From contig JBIQLW010000004.1 in the NCBI GenBank assembly GCA_044463945.1, positions 97,208 to 161,207 on the forward strand: a stretch of DNA of 64,000 bases, given 5' to 3'. The DNA comes from 62-47 sp044463945 (lineage in GTDB: Bacteria > Pseudomonadota > Alphaproteobacteria > Rhizobiales > Xanthobacteraceae). The notes beneath the pieces are model-generated. The model worked only from the letters and a program-made list of their open reading frames with translations. It ran no database searches and was not told where the DNA came from. Made by a program: the position numbers and the translations under genes. Positions 49,618 to 57,363 of the stretch are shown in pieces. Positions within the stretch are counted from its first letter, which is position 1, and the number at the start of each line of letters is the position of its first letter.

Positions 49618-49951
49618 TATTGAGTTGGTGAAAAAACATCTTCGCGTCGACAGCGTAGACGAAGACGATGTAATCGCTGCGTATCAAGCTGCGGCCGAGG
49701 CCAGCGTTTGCGAGTACATCGATCGTGACGTGTATGTGGCTGGTGATAGCCCGGTCTCAACAGACGAATATGCAATTGAGATTGAGCCGCCGATTACAGC
49801 CGCCATTTTGCTTCTAATTGGCGACTTGTACGCAGTTCGTGAGCCGGATGCAAAACTCGTTGGTGACGCCGTTCTGCCGCGTGCTGTTCGCGCCTTGCTT
49901 GCGCCGTACCGGGTTTGGCGCACCGTGAGTGAGGGCGTGTGTGACTACTGA
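49604..49951 (+). CDS. Head-tail connector (gp6-like)
   Basis: 115 residues. MPLLDIELVKKHLRVDSVDE, then VIAAYQAAAEASVCEYIDRD and ITAAILLLIGDLYAVREPDA: the HK97 gp6/SPP1 gp15-type helical adaptor that joins portal and tail. Overlaps the MptE-like frame by 14 bases and the GT9 gene by 11. Confidence 0.88.
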   Translation: MPLLDIELVKKHLRVDSVDEDDVIAAYQAAAEASVCEYIDRDVYVAGDSPVSTDEYAIEIEPPITAAILLLIGDLYAVREPDAKLVGDAVLPRAVRALLAPYRVWRTVSEGVCDY

Positions 49952-50915
49952 TAAGCGCGAATTGCTGCTGCAAGGTATGCACGGTCTTGGGGACAACCTC
50001 CATCAGCGTGCTGTCATCCGCCAGTTGATGCAGCGTTATGATGTGACGCTGGAGTCCTCGTGGGTTGCGCCATACTACGACCTGATTGAACAGGGCTTGA
50101 AGGTTGTCCACAAGCCGACCACGCTGCGGACGCAAGCCAAAAACGCAAAGCGCGAGGCCGGCCTGTTTCACAAGGTCAGGCCGCAAAATGTGCGCACCAG
50201 AAAGGTTTGGTACGCACCGCGCGAGGTTCGTGCTGCGGGCGGCGTCCTGGCCGCCATGTGCCGCAACTGCGATGTATCTTACGACCGGGCGGACTTCCGC
50301 CTTCCGGTTAAGGCCGAATGGATCGCTGCGGCGCGCAATGCGGTGCCAACCGACCGGCCGATTTTGGTTTACCGGCCGCTGGTTGAGCGCACCGAATGGG
50401 GCGGGTGCGAGGCACGCAACCCTGATCGCGACGCGTATGACGCGCTGTTTCAGAGCATTCGCGATCGTTTCCATGTCGTGTCGATTGCAGACCTTGTGCC
50501 TGGCGTGGAGTGGATGACCAGCCGGCCGATCGCTGCGGATCAAGAGTTCCACCATGGCGAACTTCCTTTTGAGACTTTGGCTGGCCTCTTTTCTATTGCG
50601 GCAATGGCGTACACCGCGCCGGGCTTCGCGGTAATCCTCGCACAGGCGGTTGGGCTGCCGGTTGTCGCAGTGTTTGGCTCCTACGAGGCCAGCTACAGTT
50701 TCAGTGGTGGCGCTCGATACAGCCCATATCTCGGCATTGATCCGATTGTCCCTTGCGACGACTTCAAGCACGACAACACCAAGGACAAGACGATTGACGT
50801 TCCGAAAGCCAAATCCCGCCTTGCATTATTCGCCGGAGACGCGATCGAGCGTCACCATCAGCGCCCCGAAGGCGGACTTGAGCGGGTTGCCGACGCGCTA
50901 TGTTTGGCCGGGTGA
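49941..50915 (+). CDS. GT9-like (heptosyltransferase-type) glycosyltransferase
   Basis: 324 residues from GTG 49941 (GTG 49929 is also possible). GT-B fold cues: N-terminal LLLQGMHGLGDNLHQRAVIR, linker strand PILVYRPLVERTEWGGC, and the nucleotide-sugar motif MAYTAPGFAVILAQAVGLPV followed by VAVFGSY. GT9 enzymes transfer heptose or related sugars, usually to lipopolysaccharide. Its place between head-joining genes points to modification of the virion or of the host surface. Confidence 0.78.
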   Translation: MTTDKRELLLQGMHGLGDNLHQRAVIRQLMQRYDVTLESSWVAPYYDLIEQGLKVVHKPTTLRTQAKNAKREAGLFHKVRPQNVRTRKVWYAPREVRAAGGVLAAMCRNCDVSYDRADFRLPVKAEWIAAARNAVPTDRPILVYRPLVERTEWGGCEARNPDRDAYDALFQSIRDRFHVVSIADLVPGVEWMTSRPIAADQEFHHGELPFETLAGLFSIAAMAYTAPGFAVILAQAVGLPVVAVFGSYEASYSFSGGARYSPYLGIDPIVPCDDFKHDNTKDKTIDVPKAKSRLALFAGDAIERHHQRPEGGLERVADALCLAG

Positions 50916-51408
50916 GCTTGACGTTCTGGCGCATTTGCTTGGCGGCGCGCGCACGGTAGTTGAGTTTGGCTGCAACAATGGTCGCACCGCAGCAGCTATT
51001 CTGCGCAATGTCCCGACAGTTGAGCGATACATCGGCGTAGACGTCCCGGCTGGGTACAGGTTCGCGTGCAATGTACAGGCGCGCGAAGTACCAGCAAAGC
51101 CTGGTGAACTGGCCTTGGCTGATGATCGGTTTGAACTTGTTCTGAGGGAGCGCGGCACGTTCGACCTTACCGCGGACGATCTGCCGGAATGCGACGCGGT
51201 ATTCATCGATGGCGACCATTCGGAAGCGGCGGTTCGCAATGATTATGCGTTGGCTCGACGTGTTGTTCGCCATGGCGGCATTATTGTCTTTCACGACGAT
51301 AATGGCCTTCGCACTGTTGATGTTAGCCGTGTGCTGGACGATTTGGCTAATAGCGGCGCGAATATCCAGCACGTTTCGGGCACTTGGTTGGCGTTTGAGC
51401 GGGTGTAG
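50878..51408 (+). CDS. Class I SAM methyltransferase
   Basis: 176 residues if TTG 50878 is used; TTG 50887 is the alternative, and no ATG or GTG exists in frame nearby. DLSGLPTRYVWPGELDVLAH opens the protein; AdoMet motif I is VVEFGCNNGRTAAAIL, then ERYIGVDVPAGYRF and CDAVFIDGDHSEAAV (Methyltransf_24 type), ending GTWLAFERV. It overlaps the GT9 gene by 38 bases. Probably methylates a small molecule or sugar. Confidence 0.75.
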   Translation: MSGLPTRYVWPGELDVLAHLLGGARTVVEFGCNNGRTAAAILRNVPTVERYIGVDVPAGYRFACNVQAREVPAKPGELALADDRFELVLRERGTFDLTADDLPECDAVFIDGDHSEAAVRNDYALARRVVRHGGIIVFHDDNGLRTVDVSRVLDDLANSGANIQHVSGTWLAFERV

Positions 51409-51468
51409 GTAGGTGCGCCCGATGTCGCCTGCGTTATTTGATGCGGTGTTTCAACAGTGAGGGATGAG

Positions 51469-51687
51469 ATGATTGACACCACGTATTTTGTTGCGCGCGA
51501 AGAGCGCGCCAGGCTTGGCGGATATCGCGTTGAATACGGTGATGTCTTTTATTCCAAGTCGGATGCTGATGCGCGCGCGAAAGCGTTGGCCGCCGAGCAC
51601 CGCGGCCAGAAGGTGTTTGTATTCGCTGGAGCACCGGTATCGGCTTTCCGGGCCGAGCCAGTGGCGGTGGAAAGTCTGATGTTTTAG
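51469..51687 (+). CDS. Small phage protein
   Basis: 72 residues from the ATG at 51469 (GAGGGATGAG upstream). MIDTTYFVAREERARLGGYR then SDADARAKALAAEHRGQKVF. Its stop overlaps the stop of a convergent minus-strand gene by four bases. Function unknown. Confidence 0.5.
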   Translation: MIDTTYFVAREERARLGGYRVEYGDVFYSKSDADARAKALAAEHRGQKVFVFAGAPVSAFRAEPVAVESLMF

Positions 51688-51911
51688 GACGCTGAGGGAA
51701 ACAGTCGTGCCAAGACCTGTCTGCCCCAGTCAGTGTCCGCGGTTCGACTTGGCAACGGTAACTGCCTGGCGCGTTTAACGGCGTCGTCGAAGTTCACCGT
51801 TTCCGCGCCTGGTATTTTGGAAACAAGAGCAGCCAGTACCATGATCGTCCCGTTGGCCTGCGCCAGATCCAATTGCAATTTCTGGATGTCGCGTTGCTCG
51901 TTGGTCATCAT
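51684..51911 (-). CDS. Minus-strand moron-like small gene
   Basis: 75 residues, antisense to the structural operon. MMTNEQRDIQKLQLDLAQAN and GTIMVLAALVSKIPGAETVN: helical with a hydrophobic central stretch. AGGAAGAG precedes the ATG, and a -10-like TATACT lies at 51949-51944 on the minus strand. Separate transcription from the prophage is therefore plausible, as in lysogenic-conversion genes. Function unknown. Confidence 0.55.
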   Translation of the reverse strand: MMTNEQRDIQKLQLDLAQANGTIMVLAALVSKIPGAETVNFDDAVKRARQLPLPSRTADTDWGRQVLARLFPSAS

Positions 51912-51957
51912 CTCTTCCTCTCCCTTTCAGTTGGCCCGCAGGCAGTATAGCGCATAA

Positions 51958-52299
51958 ATGAAAGCCGGCACCCTCAACAAACGCGCCCGCTTCGAATCGC
52001 AGGTTTCCGTCTCTGACGGTGCTGGCGGCTCCACGGTATCCTGGCAGGAATACGTCACGGTTTGGGCGCAATTGTCGCCAGAGCGCGCGCGCGAGAAAAT
52101 CCAACAGGGCCGCATTACTGACAACCAAGCGGGCGTGTTGCGCGTGCGCAGTAGCACCGCGACGCGGTTGATTGATGGCAGGTATCGCGCTGTGGTGGAT
52201 GGCGTGGTCTACGACATCAAGTCGCACGCGAATCCTGACCAGCGGAACGATATGCTGGAGTTCGTTGTAGAAACGAACGGCACTCAGGCGGGTGCGTAA
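51958..52299 (+). CDS. Head-tail adaptor (SPP1 gp16-like)
   Basis: 113 residues. MKAGTLNKRARFESQVSVSD-GAGGSTVSWQEY, VTVWAQLSPERAREKIQQGR and VVYDIKSHANPDQRNDMLEF are the standard signature of Phage_H_T_join proteins, closing the head and binding the tail. TAATG junction with the next gene. Confidence 0.9.
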   Translation: MKAGTLNKRARFESQVSVSDGAGGSTVSWQEYVTVWAQLSPERAREKIQQGRITDNQAGVLRVRSSTATRLIDGRYRAVVDGVVYDIKSHANPDQRNDMLEFVVETNGTQAGA

Positions 52300-52796
52300 T
52301 GCCTATTAAGGCGCGGTTCACGCCGCAGAGCCGAGCCGCTGTAACCAAGCGGTTGCGCGAGTTGGTGCCCAACGCTGAAGCGCAGATAGCCAAGGCTCAG
52401 GAAGAGTCCGCGAAAGAACTGGCCGAGGCCATGCGCGCGCGCGCGCCTCGCAAGAGCGGACGATACGCCGAGAGCATTCGCGCCGATAGAGTGGCGAACA
52501 ATCCTGGGAAGAAGCCCGTAGGTATCGAGCAAACAAAAGACCCGAACGCTTGGGCTGTGTATGCAAGCTACCTTTGGAAGTTCATCGAGTACGGGACCAA
52601 GGGGCACATCATCAAGGCGAAAAACACGTCTGATCTTGTGTTCTTTTCCAAGGGCAAAAAGATTGTAACGCCCCAAGTAAATCATAAGGGCGCGAAAGCG
52701 CGGCCACATCTCTTCCCGACATATAGGCAATATCGCAAGCGGATTAGGCGTCGCGTGCTGCGCGCGATTCGCAACGCGATTAACGGCAAGAAGTAG
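52299..52796 (+). CDS. HK97 gp10-like tail-joining protein
   Basis: 165 residues. LRELVPNAEAQIAKAQEESA-KELAEAMRARAPRKSGRYAESI followed by YASYLWKFIEYGTKGH: the HK97_gp10 pattern. The C-terminal third is strongly basic (RPHLFPTYRQYRKRIRRRVL). Builds the neck between head and tail. Confidence 0.85.
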   Translation: MPIKARFTPQSRAAVTKRLRELVPNAEAQIAKAQEESAKELAEAMRARAPRKSGRYAESIRADRVANNPGKKPVGIEQTKDPNAWAVYASYLWKFIEYGTKGHIIKAKNTSDLVFFSKGKKIVTPQVNHKGAKARPHLFPTYRQYRKRIRRRVLRAIRNAINGKK

Positions 52797-52808
52797 CGAT
52801 CACCAGTA

Positions 52809-53216
52809 ATGTCAGACGGCTCTTTCGAACTACAGGCGGCGGTCTATTCCACGCTTGCCGGGTTGAACCCCGTATTGGCCGCCGGCGGGGTTCATGCTCC
52901 GGCCGCGCAGGACACACCACTTCCTTATGTCGAGATTGACGATAGCGACGCCATTGCTGCCGACGTCGTGGGGCGGACGGGGCTAACTGAAACGCTGAAT
53001 ATCCATGTTTGGACTGCGCCGGGTTCATATGCGCCGGCTAAACAAATCATTTCCAGAATACGCGACGCGCTGCACGCGCAGAAATTGACTGTCTCGGGTC
53101 GGTCCTATGCGTTCGCGACTGTAAGCAGCACCCGCATCTTCAATGACGCCGATGAAACAGCAATTCATGGCGTCGTCACACTAACAGTCAATCATTTCGG
53201 GGCAGAGGTTTCCTAA
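52809..53216 (+). CDS. Tail completion protein (DUF3168)
   Basis: 135 residues. FELQAAVYSTLAGLNPVLAA, HAPAAQDTPLPYVEIDD, then LNIHVWTAPGSYAPAKQIIS: the DUF3168 (gpU-like) fold that caps the tail at the neck. TAATG junction to the tail tube gene. Confidence 0.88.
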   Translation: MSDGSFELQAAVYSTLAGLNPVLAAGGVHAPAAQDTPLPYVEIDDSDAIAADVVGRTGLTETLNIHVWTAPGSYAPAKQIISRIRDALHAQKLTVSGRSYAFATVSSTRIFNDADETAIHGVVTLTVNHFGAEVS

Positions 53217-53650
53217 TGGCTCAGCAAGACGCAAAAGAACTAGTTATCAAGCGTGGTGACGGGGCTTCCCCGGAAGTATTTTCGTTCGTTTGCGGCATCC
53301 GCACGCGCACGTTCTCCATGTCCAACGCATCAATCGACACGACCGTCCCCAACTGCACTGACCCGTCTTTGCCGATCGTTGCAACGGCACGGCCGGGCCG
53401 CCAAACAATCACGTTCTCCGGCGACGGCCTGTTCGACAGCAACGCGGCCGGCAAAGCCATTGCGGACGACGCTCGCGAGCAGAACATTGAAACAAACTAT
53501 CAGGTTATTGTGCCTGGGTACGGAACTTTCGAGGGTCCATTCTTCATTAGCGACTTCCAATGGAATGGTGACATGGAAGATCCGCTCGCGTTCTCGGCAA
53601 CATGGACTCCGCTTGACGCTTCGCAACTGACCTTCACGCCGGAGGTCTAA
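53216..53650 (+). CDS. Major tail tube protein
   Basis: 144 residues. Beta-rich: FVCGIRTRTFSMSNASIDTT, RPGRQTITFSGDGLFDSNAA and DFQWNGDMEDPLAFSATWTP match the TP901/GTA-type tail tube family. It polymerises as stacked hexamers around the tape measure. The stop overlaps the start of the chaperone gene. Confidence 0.85.
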   Translation: MAQQDAKELVIKRGDGASPEVFSFVCGIRTRTFSMSNASIDTTVPNCTDPSLPIVATARPGRQTITFSGDGLFDSNAAGKAIADDAREQNIETNYQVIVPGYGTFEGPFFISDFQWNGDMEDPLAFSATWTPLDASQLTFTPEV

Positions 53651-53988
53651 TGTCACTTCCCTACAACGCAGAGCGGGGCGAAGTCCCGCTCACGGTTGGT
53701 GGCGTTGATCTGGTCATTGCCGCTGAGATGAAGGGGCTTGCCGCGCTATCAACGCGGCTTGGTAATCCCGGATTCTCCGACCTGTACGCCAAGCTGGTAG
53801 GAGCCGAGATCAACGCCACGATTGCCGCTGTAGAGTGCTTGGCTGTTAAGGGTGATGGCGTGAAGGCCGCCGCCGAGATGTCGCTTGCCGATCTTCCGAA
53901 ATGCACTGAATCCATCGCGAAGGCCATCGCACATCATGCGGAGAAGGCGTCAAAAAACGAGGAAGCCGCCAAGACGGAGACGACGTAA
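53650..53988 (+). CDS. Tail assembly chaperone, zero-frame product
   Basis: 112 residues. RGEVPLTVGGVDLVIAAEMK and MSLADLPKCTESIAKAIAHH place it with gene-transfer-agent-type tail chaperones (GTA TAC). It lies between tail tube and tape measure, where lambda G and GT occur. Near its end codons TCA AAA AAC create a slippery site leading to the -1 frame, so part of the ribosomes should make a longer protein. Confidence 0.85.
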   Translation: MSLPYNAERGEVPLTVGGVDLVIAAEMKGLAALSTRLGNPGFSDLYAKLVGAEINATIAAVECLAVKGDGVKAAAEMSLADLPKCTESIAKAIAHHAEKASKNEEAAKTETT

Positions 53989-54176
53989 TCCCTTGGCGGC
54001 GATGGCTTGGGTTTGCGACCGTTAGGCTGCGATGGTCGCCGGTTGAATTCTGGTCGGCGACCATGACCGAGTTTACTGCGGCAACGGACTTCTGGCTTGA
54101 GGCCAACGGCGTAAAGACCGCAAGCAATGCGCCAAGCCGCGAAAGGCTGGATGAGCTTAAGCGGAAGTATGGTTAG
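53650..54176 (+). CDS. Tail assembly chaperone, -1 frameshift extension (GT-like)
   Basis: A join of the zero frame to 53958 with the -1 frame from there to TAG 54174-54176. The extension reads RGSRQDGDDVIPWRRWLGFA, then RLRWSPVEFWSATMTEFTAA and RERLDELKRKYG, matching the second tail chaperone family (TAC_2/DUF2376: W-x-x-x-L-GFA and SPxEFW). Its reading frame has no start codon before that conserved core. Frameshifted G-GT pairs are a conserved feature of long-tailed phages. Confidence 0.8.
53952..53958 (+). promoter_or_regulatory. -1 frameshift site A-AAA-AAC
   Basis: Classical X-XXY-YYZ heptamer in the right register (TCA AAA AAC), 28 bases before the zero-frame stop, with the -1 frame open through it. 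Confidence 0.85.
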
Positions 54177-54484
54177 CGGGCGCACTTCTGGAGTTCGGCG
54201 GTAAAGTCTTCGCCGGCCGCCAAGAAAGATTTCAGCGCTGCCGCCAGGGCGGACGACTCCTCTTCGAACCTTGCGGCGGCTAAGGCGGTAGGCGTTCCTT
54301 CTGCCTTTTGAGTGATATTCCGGGACATGGTTTCGACGTTCGACAGGTTGTTCGCCAGGGCGCCGAGAGACACCAACGTCACCTGCATCGGCCCCTTTAG
54401 CGTCTCACACTCGGCGCGCGATAGCTCGGCCCGTGCAGACGCAGACAACAAAACGCAAATCACCATGGCTATTAAGTATCTCAT
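54173..54484 (-). CDS. Exported minus-strand moron-like protein
   Basis: 103 residues from the ATG at 54484. Signal peptide MRYLIAMVICVLLSASARA-ELS, then helical residues ECETLKGPMQVTLVSLGALA and FEEESSALAAALKSFLAAGE, ending with a second Cys (LQKCAR); the two cysteines may pair in the periplasm. Antisense to the operon, with its stop overlapping that of the tail chaperone (TTAG shared) and its start only 18 bases from the tape-measure start. Likely expressed separately, perhaps in the lysogen. Function unknown. Confidence 0.7.
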   Translation of the reverse strand: MRYLIAMVICVLLSASARAELSRAECETLKGPMQVTLVSLGALANNLSNVETMSRNITQKAEGTPTALAAARFEEESSALAAALKSFLAAGEDFTAELQKCAR

Positions 54485-54502
54485 TGTGAGCACCCACCTT
54501 TA

Positions 54503-56569
54503 ATGGCCGATAACGAACAACTCGTATTATCCATTTCGGCTGACACGCGCGCCATGCAGCGCCAGCTTGACAAACTTGTCAAGTCGCTTGGCGATGTGGA
54601 CAACGACGCGGCGCGAGCGTTTACGAAAGTTCCGCCGAAGGTCGATGCCGTTACTAAGTCGCTTGGCGCTGCCAAGTTTCAGACGGCCAACCTCGCTGCG
54701 CAGTTTCAGGACATCGCGGTCCAGCTTCAGGGCGGCGCGTCCCCGTTTACCGTTGCTCTTCAGCAGGGCACACAAATTAGTCAGGTGCTGGGCCAAGCCG
54801 GCGCCGGCGGCGTTGTCAAACTTCTGGGCACGGCGTTTGCTTCGTTGGTATCGCCCGTGTCTTTGGCGACCATCGGGATTATCGCGCTTGGTGGCGCGGC
54901 GGTGTCATACGGCATGAAGGCCGTGGGCGCAGTCGATGATTTGGATGAGCGCATCAAGAAGCACGCTGAACTTGTAAAGGAGTTGAAGGGTGTCTACGGC
55001 GATGCAGCTAAGGGCGTTGATACGTCGACCAAGGAAAGTGCCGCAGTTCTGCGCGCTCTCCTAAACATTTCGACCGACAAACTTCAGAAAGATTTCGCCC
55101 GCTTGGCACAGTCTGCCGCCGCGCCTGGGCAGCAGATGGCGCAGTTTGTCGACGACCTCGGGCGAATCATTGATGCCGGATCGGATAAGTTCGCGCCGTT
55201 TCGCAAGGCGATTGACGACTTCAATGCTTCTGTCCGCGCTGGGAAGCCTGATGTCCAAGCGTTTCGGGATTCGATCTCTGAGACGGTTAATAGCAGTACT
55301 GACCAAAAGGTTCGTTCTCTTGGTGGCGAGTTACTTGACGCCAGCAAGAACGCTGGTGAGCTTGCCAATTCCCTTCGGTCAGTAGGCGAAGCGGGTAAAA
55401 ATCTGGACGTAGCTGCACTGGCCGCTGCAGCTATGAATAAAAGTTTTGCCGACGCGCTGAAGACGCTTGGGGGTACAGTTTCGAAAAATCTGTCTGATCG
55501 TGAAAAGATCATGCAGAATTACAACAAGGCGATGGAAACTGCCAACTCTGATTACAAGCAGATGGCGGCCATGGCTGAGCGCGATAACCAACTCGCGATC
55601 CTGTCATACAACGAGCGCAAGAAGGCTGCCGAAGAAGCGGGTAGGGCCGCGGAATCCGCCGCAAAGCGCTTTCAAAGCCAACTAGACTCCGTTCAAAAGC
55701 GGAACGCGCAACTGTTCGGTGCTCAGAGCGGCATTGGCCAAGGCGTTGGAGAGTTGGCGCGTCTTGAGACGCAGTACCGCCTCACCGAAGCGGCGCAACA
55801 GGCATTTGGCAAGGTAACACCCGAGATCGCAGCGAAGATCGATGCTGTTGCGGCTGCGGCCGGACGCGCGGCTGACGCGCTCGCTAAAGCAAGGTTGCAA
55901 TCTGATATCGGCTTTGAGCGGTCTCAGATCGGTCTATCGCCGGCTGAACAGTCCGCCAACTCTCGACTTCGTTCCGTCTTCGGCGATGACGTCAACTCCG
56001 CTCAAGCGCAGTTCTATAAGCAGCAGTTGCTCGTGAACGATGCGCTGCGTCAGTACAGCGATATCAGCAAGGACGCTACGAAGGGATTTATCTCGGATAT
56101 TCTGGCGGGCAAAAGCGCGCTGGAAAGCCTCGGAAATGCGCTTGAAAAGATTGGCAACAAGCTGATCGACATGGCCGTTGATGGCCTATGGGGTAAGGCG
56201 TTCGGCGGTAGCGGCGGGCTACTGTCATTGCTTGGTGGAGGCGGCCCTACAGGCTCCATTCAAGTCGGCAATCAGTTTTTTCCGAAATATGCCAATGGCA
56301 CTAACTTTGCGCCGGGCGGGCTGTCTATCGTCGGCGAGCGCGGCCCCGAGTTAGTCAATCTGCCGCGCGGAGCAACGGTGACGCCAAATAGCGAATTGGT
56401 CGGCATGATGGGCGGAATTTCCACCCCAATCTCCATCTCGATCGATGCCCGCGGTGCAGATGCGGCCGGGCTTGCGCGGGTACAAGGCGAGATAGCGCGC
56501 CTACGCGCTGAGTTGCCGGCGACGATCACAGCGACCGTTCGTAAGAAGCAATACGGCGGGGTGCTGTAA
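54503..56569 (+). CDS. Tape measure protein
   Basis: 688 residues. N-terminal LVLSISADTRAMQRQLDKLV, the tape-measure core LAAQFQDIAVQLQGGASPFT-VALQQGTQISQ (lambda-family motif), a hydrophobic segment (LATIGIIALGGAAVSYG), long helices with coiled-coil pattern, and the conserved C-terminus FAPGGLSIVGERGPELVNLP. At about 0.15 nm per residue a tail near 100 nm is expected. TAATG junction with the next gene. Confidence 0.92.
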   Translation: MADNEQLVLSISADTRAMQRQLDKLVKSLGDVDNDAARAFTKVPPKVDAVTKSLGAAKFQTANLAAQFQDIAVQLQGGASPFTVALQQGTQISQVLGQAGAGGVVKLLGTAFASLVSPVSLATIGIIALGGAAVSYGMKAVGAVDDLDERIKKHAELVKELKGVYGDAAKGVDTSTKESAAVLRALLNISTDKLQKDFARLAQSAAAPGQQMAQFVDDLGRIIDAGSDKFAPFRKAIDDFNASVRAGKPDVQAFRDSISETVNSSTDQKVRSLGGELLDASKNAGELANSLRSVGEAGKNLDVAALAAAAMNKSFADALKTLGGTVSKNLSDREKIMQNYNKAMETANSDYKQMAAMAERDNQLAILSYNERKKAAEEAGRAAESAAKRFQSQLDSVQKRNAQLFGAQSGIGQGVGELARLETQYRLTEAAQQAFGKVTPEIAAKIDAVAAAAGRAADALAKARLQSDIGFERSQIGLSPAEQSANSRLRSVFGDDVNSAQAQFYKQQLLVNDALRQYSDISKDATKGFISDILAGKSALESLGNALEKIGNKLIDMAVDGLWGKAFGGSGGLLSLLGGGGPTGSIQVGNQFFPKYANGTNFAPGGLSIVGERGPELVNLPRGATVTPNSELVGMMGGISTPISISIDARGADAAGLARVQGEIARLRAELPATITATVRKKQYGGVL

Positions 56570-57153
56570 TGGCAACGATTGACCTGCTGTCAGGCTTTCC
56601 GGGGTGGTCGACGCAGTTCGAGTTGCTTTGGCGGCAAGAGGTGAGCCGCGCATCTGGTGGTCGAACCTACGTCAAGGACTTGGGCGATCCGCTTTGGACG
56701 GCCACATATCAGTCTCGTCTGCTGAAAATCAATGAACTAGACTACTGGCGCGCGCGACTTGACCAACTGGAAAACGGTGCGGGCACGTTCTATGGGCGTC
56801 ATTTCGCGCGGTGTAGGCCCATCAAGCATCCCGGCACAGCGGCTCTGCCGACTGGCACATTGTCCGGCGTCGATACCGACCGCAAAACGCTGACGATTAC
56901 CGGCTTAACGGGCATTACGTTGAGCGTCGGCGATATGGTGCAGATCGGAAGCACCGACTTGCATCGCATCGTTTCGACCGGCGCCAACGTTGAGGTCCGC
57001 CCGCACCTTTGGCCCGGTGTTACCACTGGTGCAGCTGTGGTTATTAGCAAGCCCGCTTGCGTGATGATGATCGTGCCGGGCAGCATTCAAACGCAAGCCG
57101 CGCCGGATACGGGTGACGGCGCAGTGACGTTCCAGGCGGTGGAGGCCAGGTAG
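56569..57153 (+). CDS. Minor tail protein (distal tail/hub region)
   Basis: 194 residues, directly after the tape measure. LLSGFPGWSTQFELLWRQEV, then YVKDLGDPLWTATYQSRLLK and YWRARLDQLENGAGTFYGR form the N-terminal tail domain; the second half is a small beta-barrel (LTITGLTGITLSVGDMVQIG). Position suggests distal tail protein. The family name is uncertain. Confidence 0.7.
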   Translation: MATIDLLSGFPGWSTQFELLWRQEVSRASGGRTYVKDLGDPLWTATYQSRLLKINELDYWRARLDQLENGAGTFYGRHFARCRPIKHPGTAALPTGTLSGVDTDRKTLTITGLTGITLSVGDMVQIGSTDLHRIVSTGANVEVRPHLWPGVTTGAAVVISKPACVMMIVPGSIQTQAAPDTGDGAVTFQAVEAR

Positions 57154-57156
57154 AAA

Positions 57157-57363
57157 ATGAAAGACATGAATGCACTTGACGCTGAAATCGGAAAGGTCGT
57201 TGCCGGAGTGCTTGAGAACGCGCGCGAAGAGGCTTGCGCGTCATCGGTCGCGCTAGGGGAGATGTTCGCAGACTTGCAAGCGCAGGTGCAAATCCTGAAT
57301 GACACGTTCGATGGGCGGGCTGTCGCTGCGGTGCTAGAAGCGAGACGGAAGGGACGCCTATAA
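57157..57363 (+). CDS. Small tail-operon protein
   Basis: 68 residues: MKDMNALDAEIGKVVAGVLE then MFADLQAQVQILNDTFDGRA and a basic end (EARRKGRL). Helical; coupled to the next gene by TAATG. Function unknown. Confidence 0.6.
   Translation: MKDMNALDAEIGKVVAGVLENAREEACASSVALGEMFADLQAQVQILNDTFDGRAVAAVLEARRKGRL

Noticed and set aside
50650..51408. Longer methyltransferase starting in the GT9 gene
   Set aside because: The upstream part is low-complexity out-of-frame GT9 sequence; homologous character begins near 50,860.
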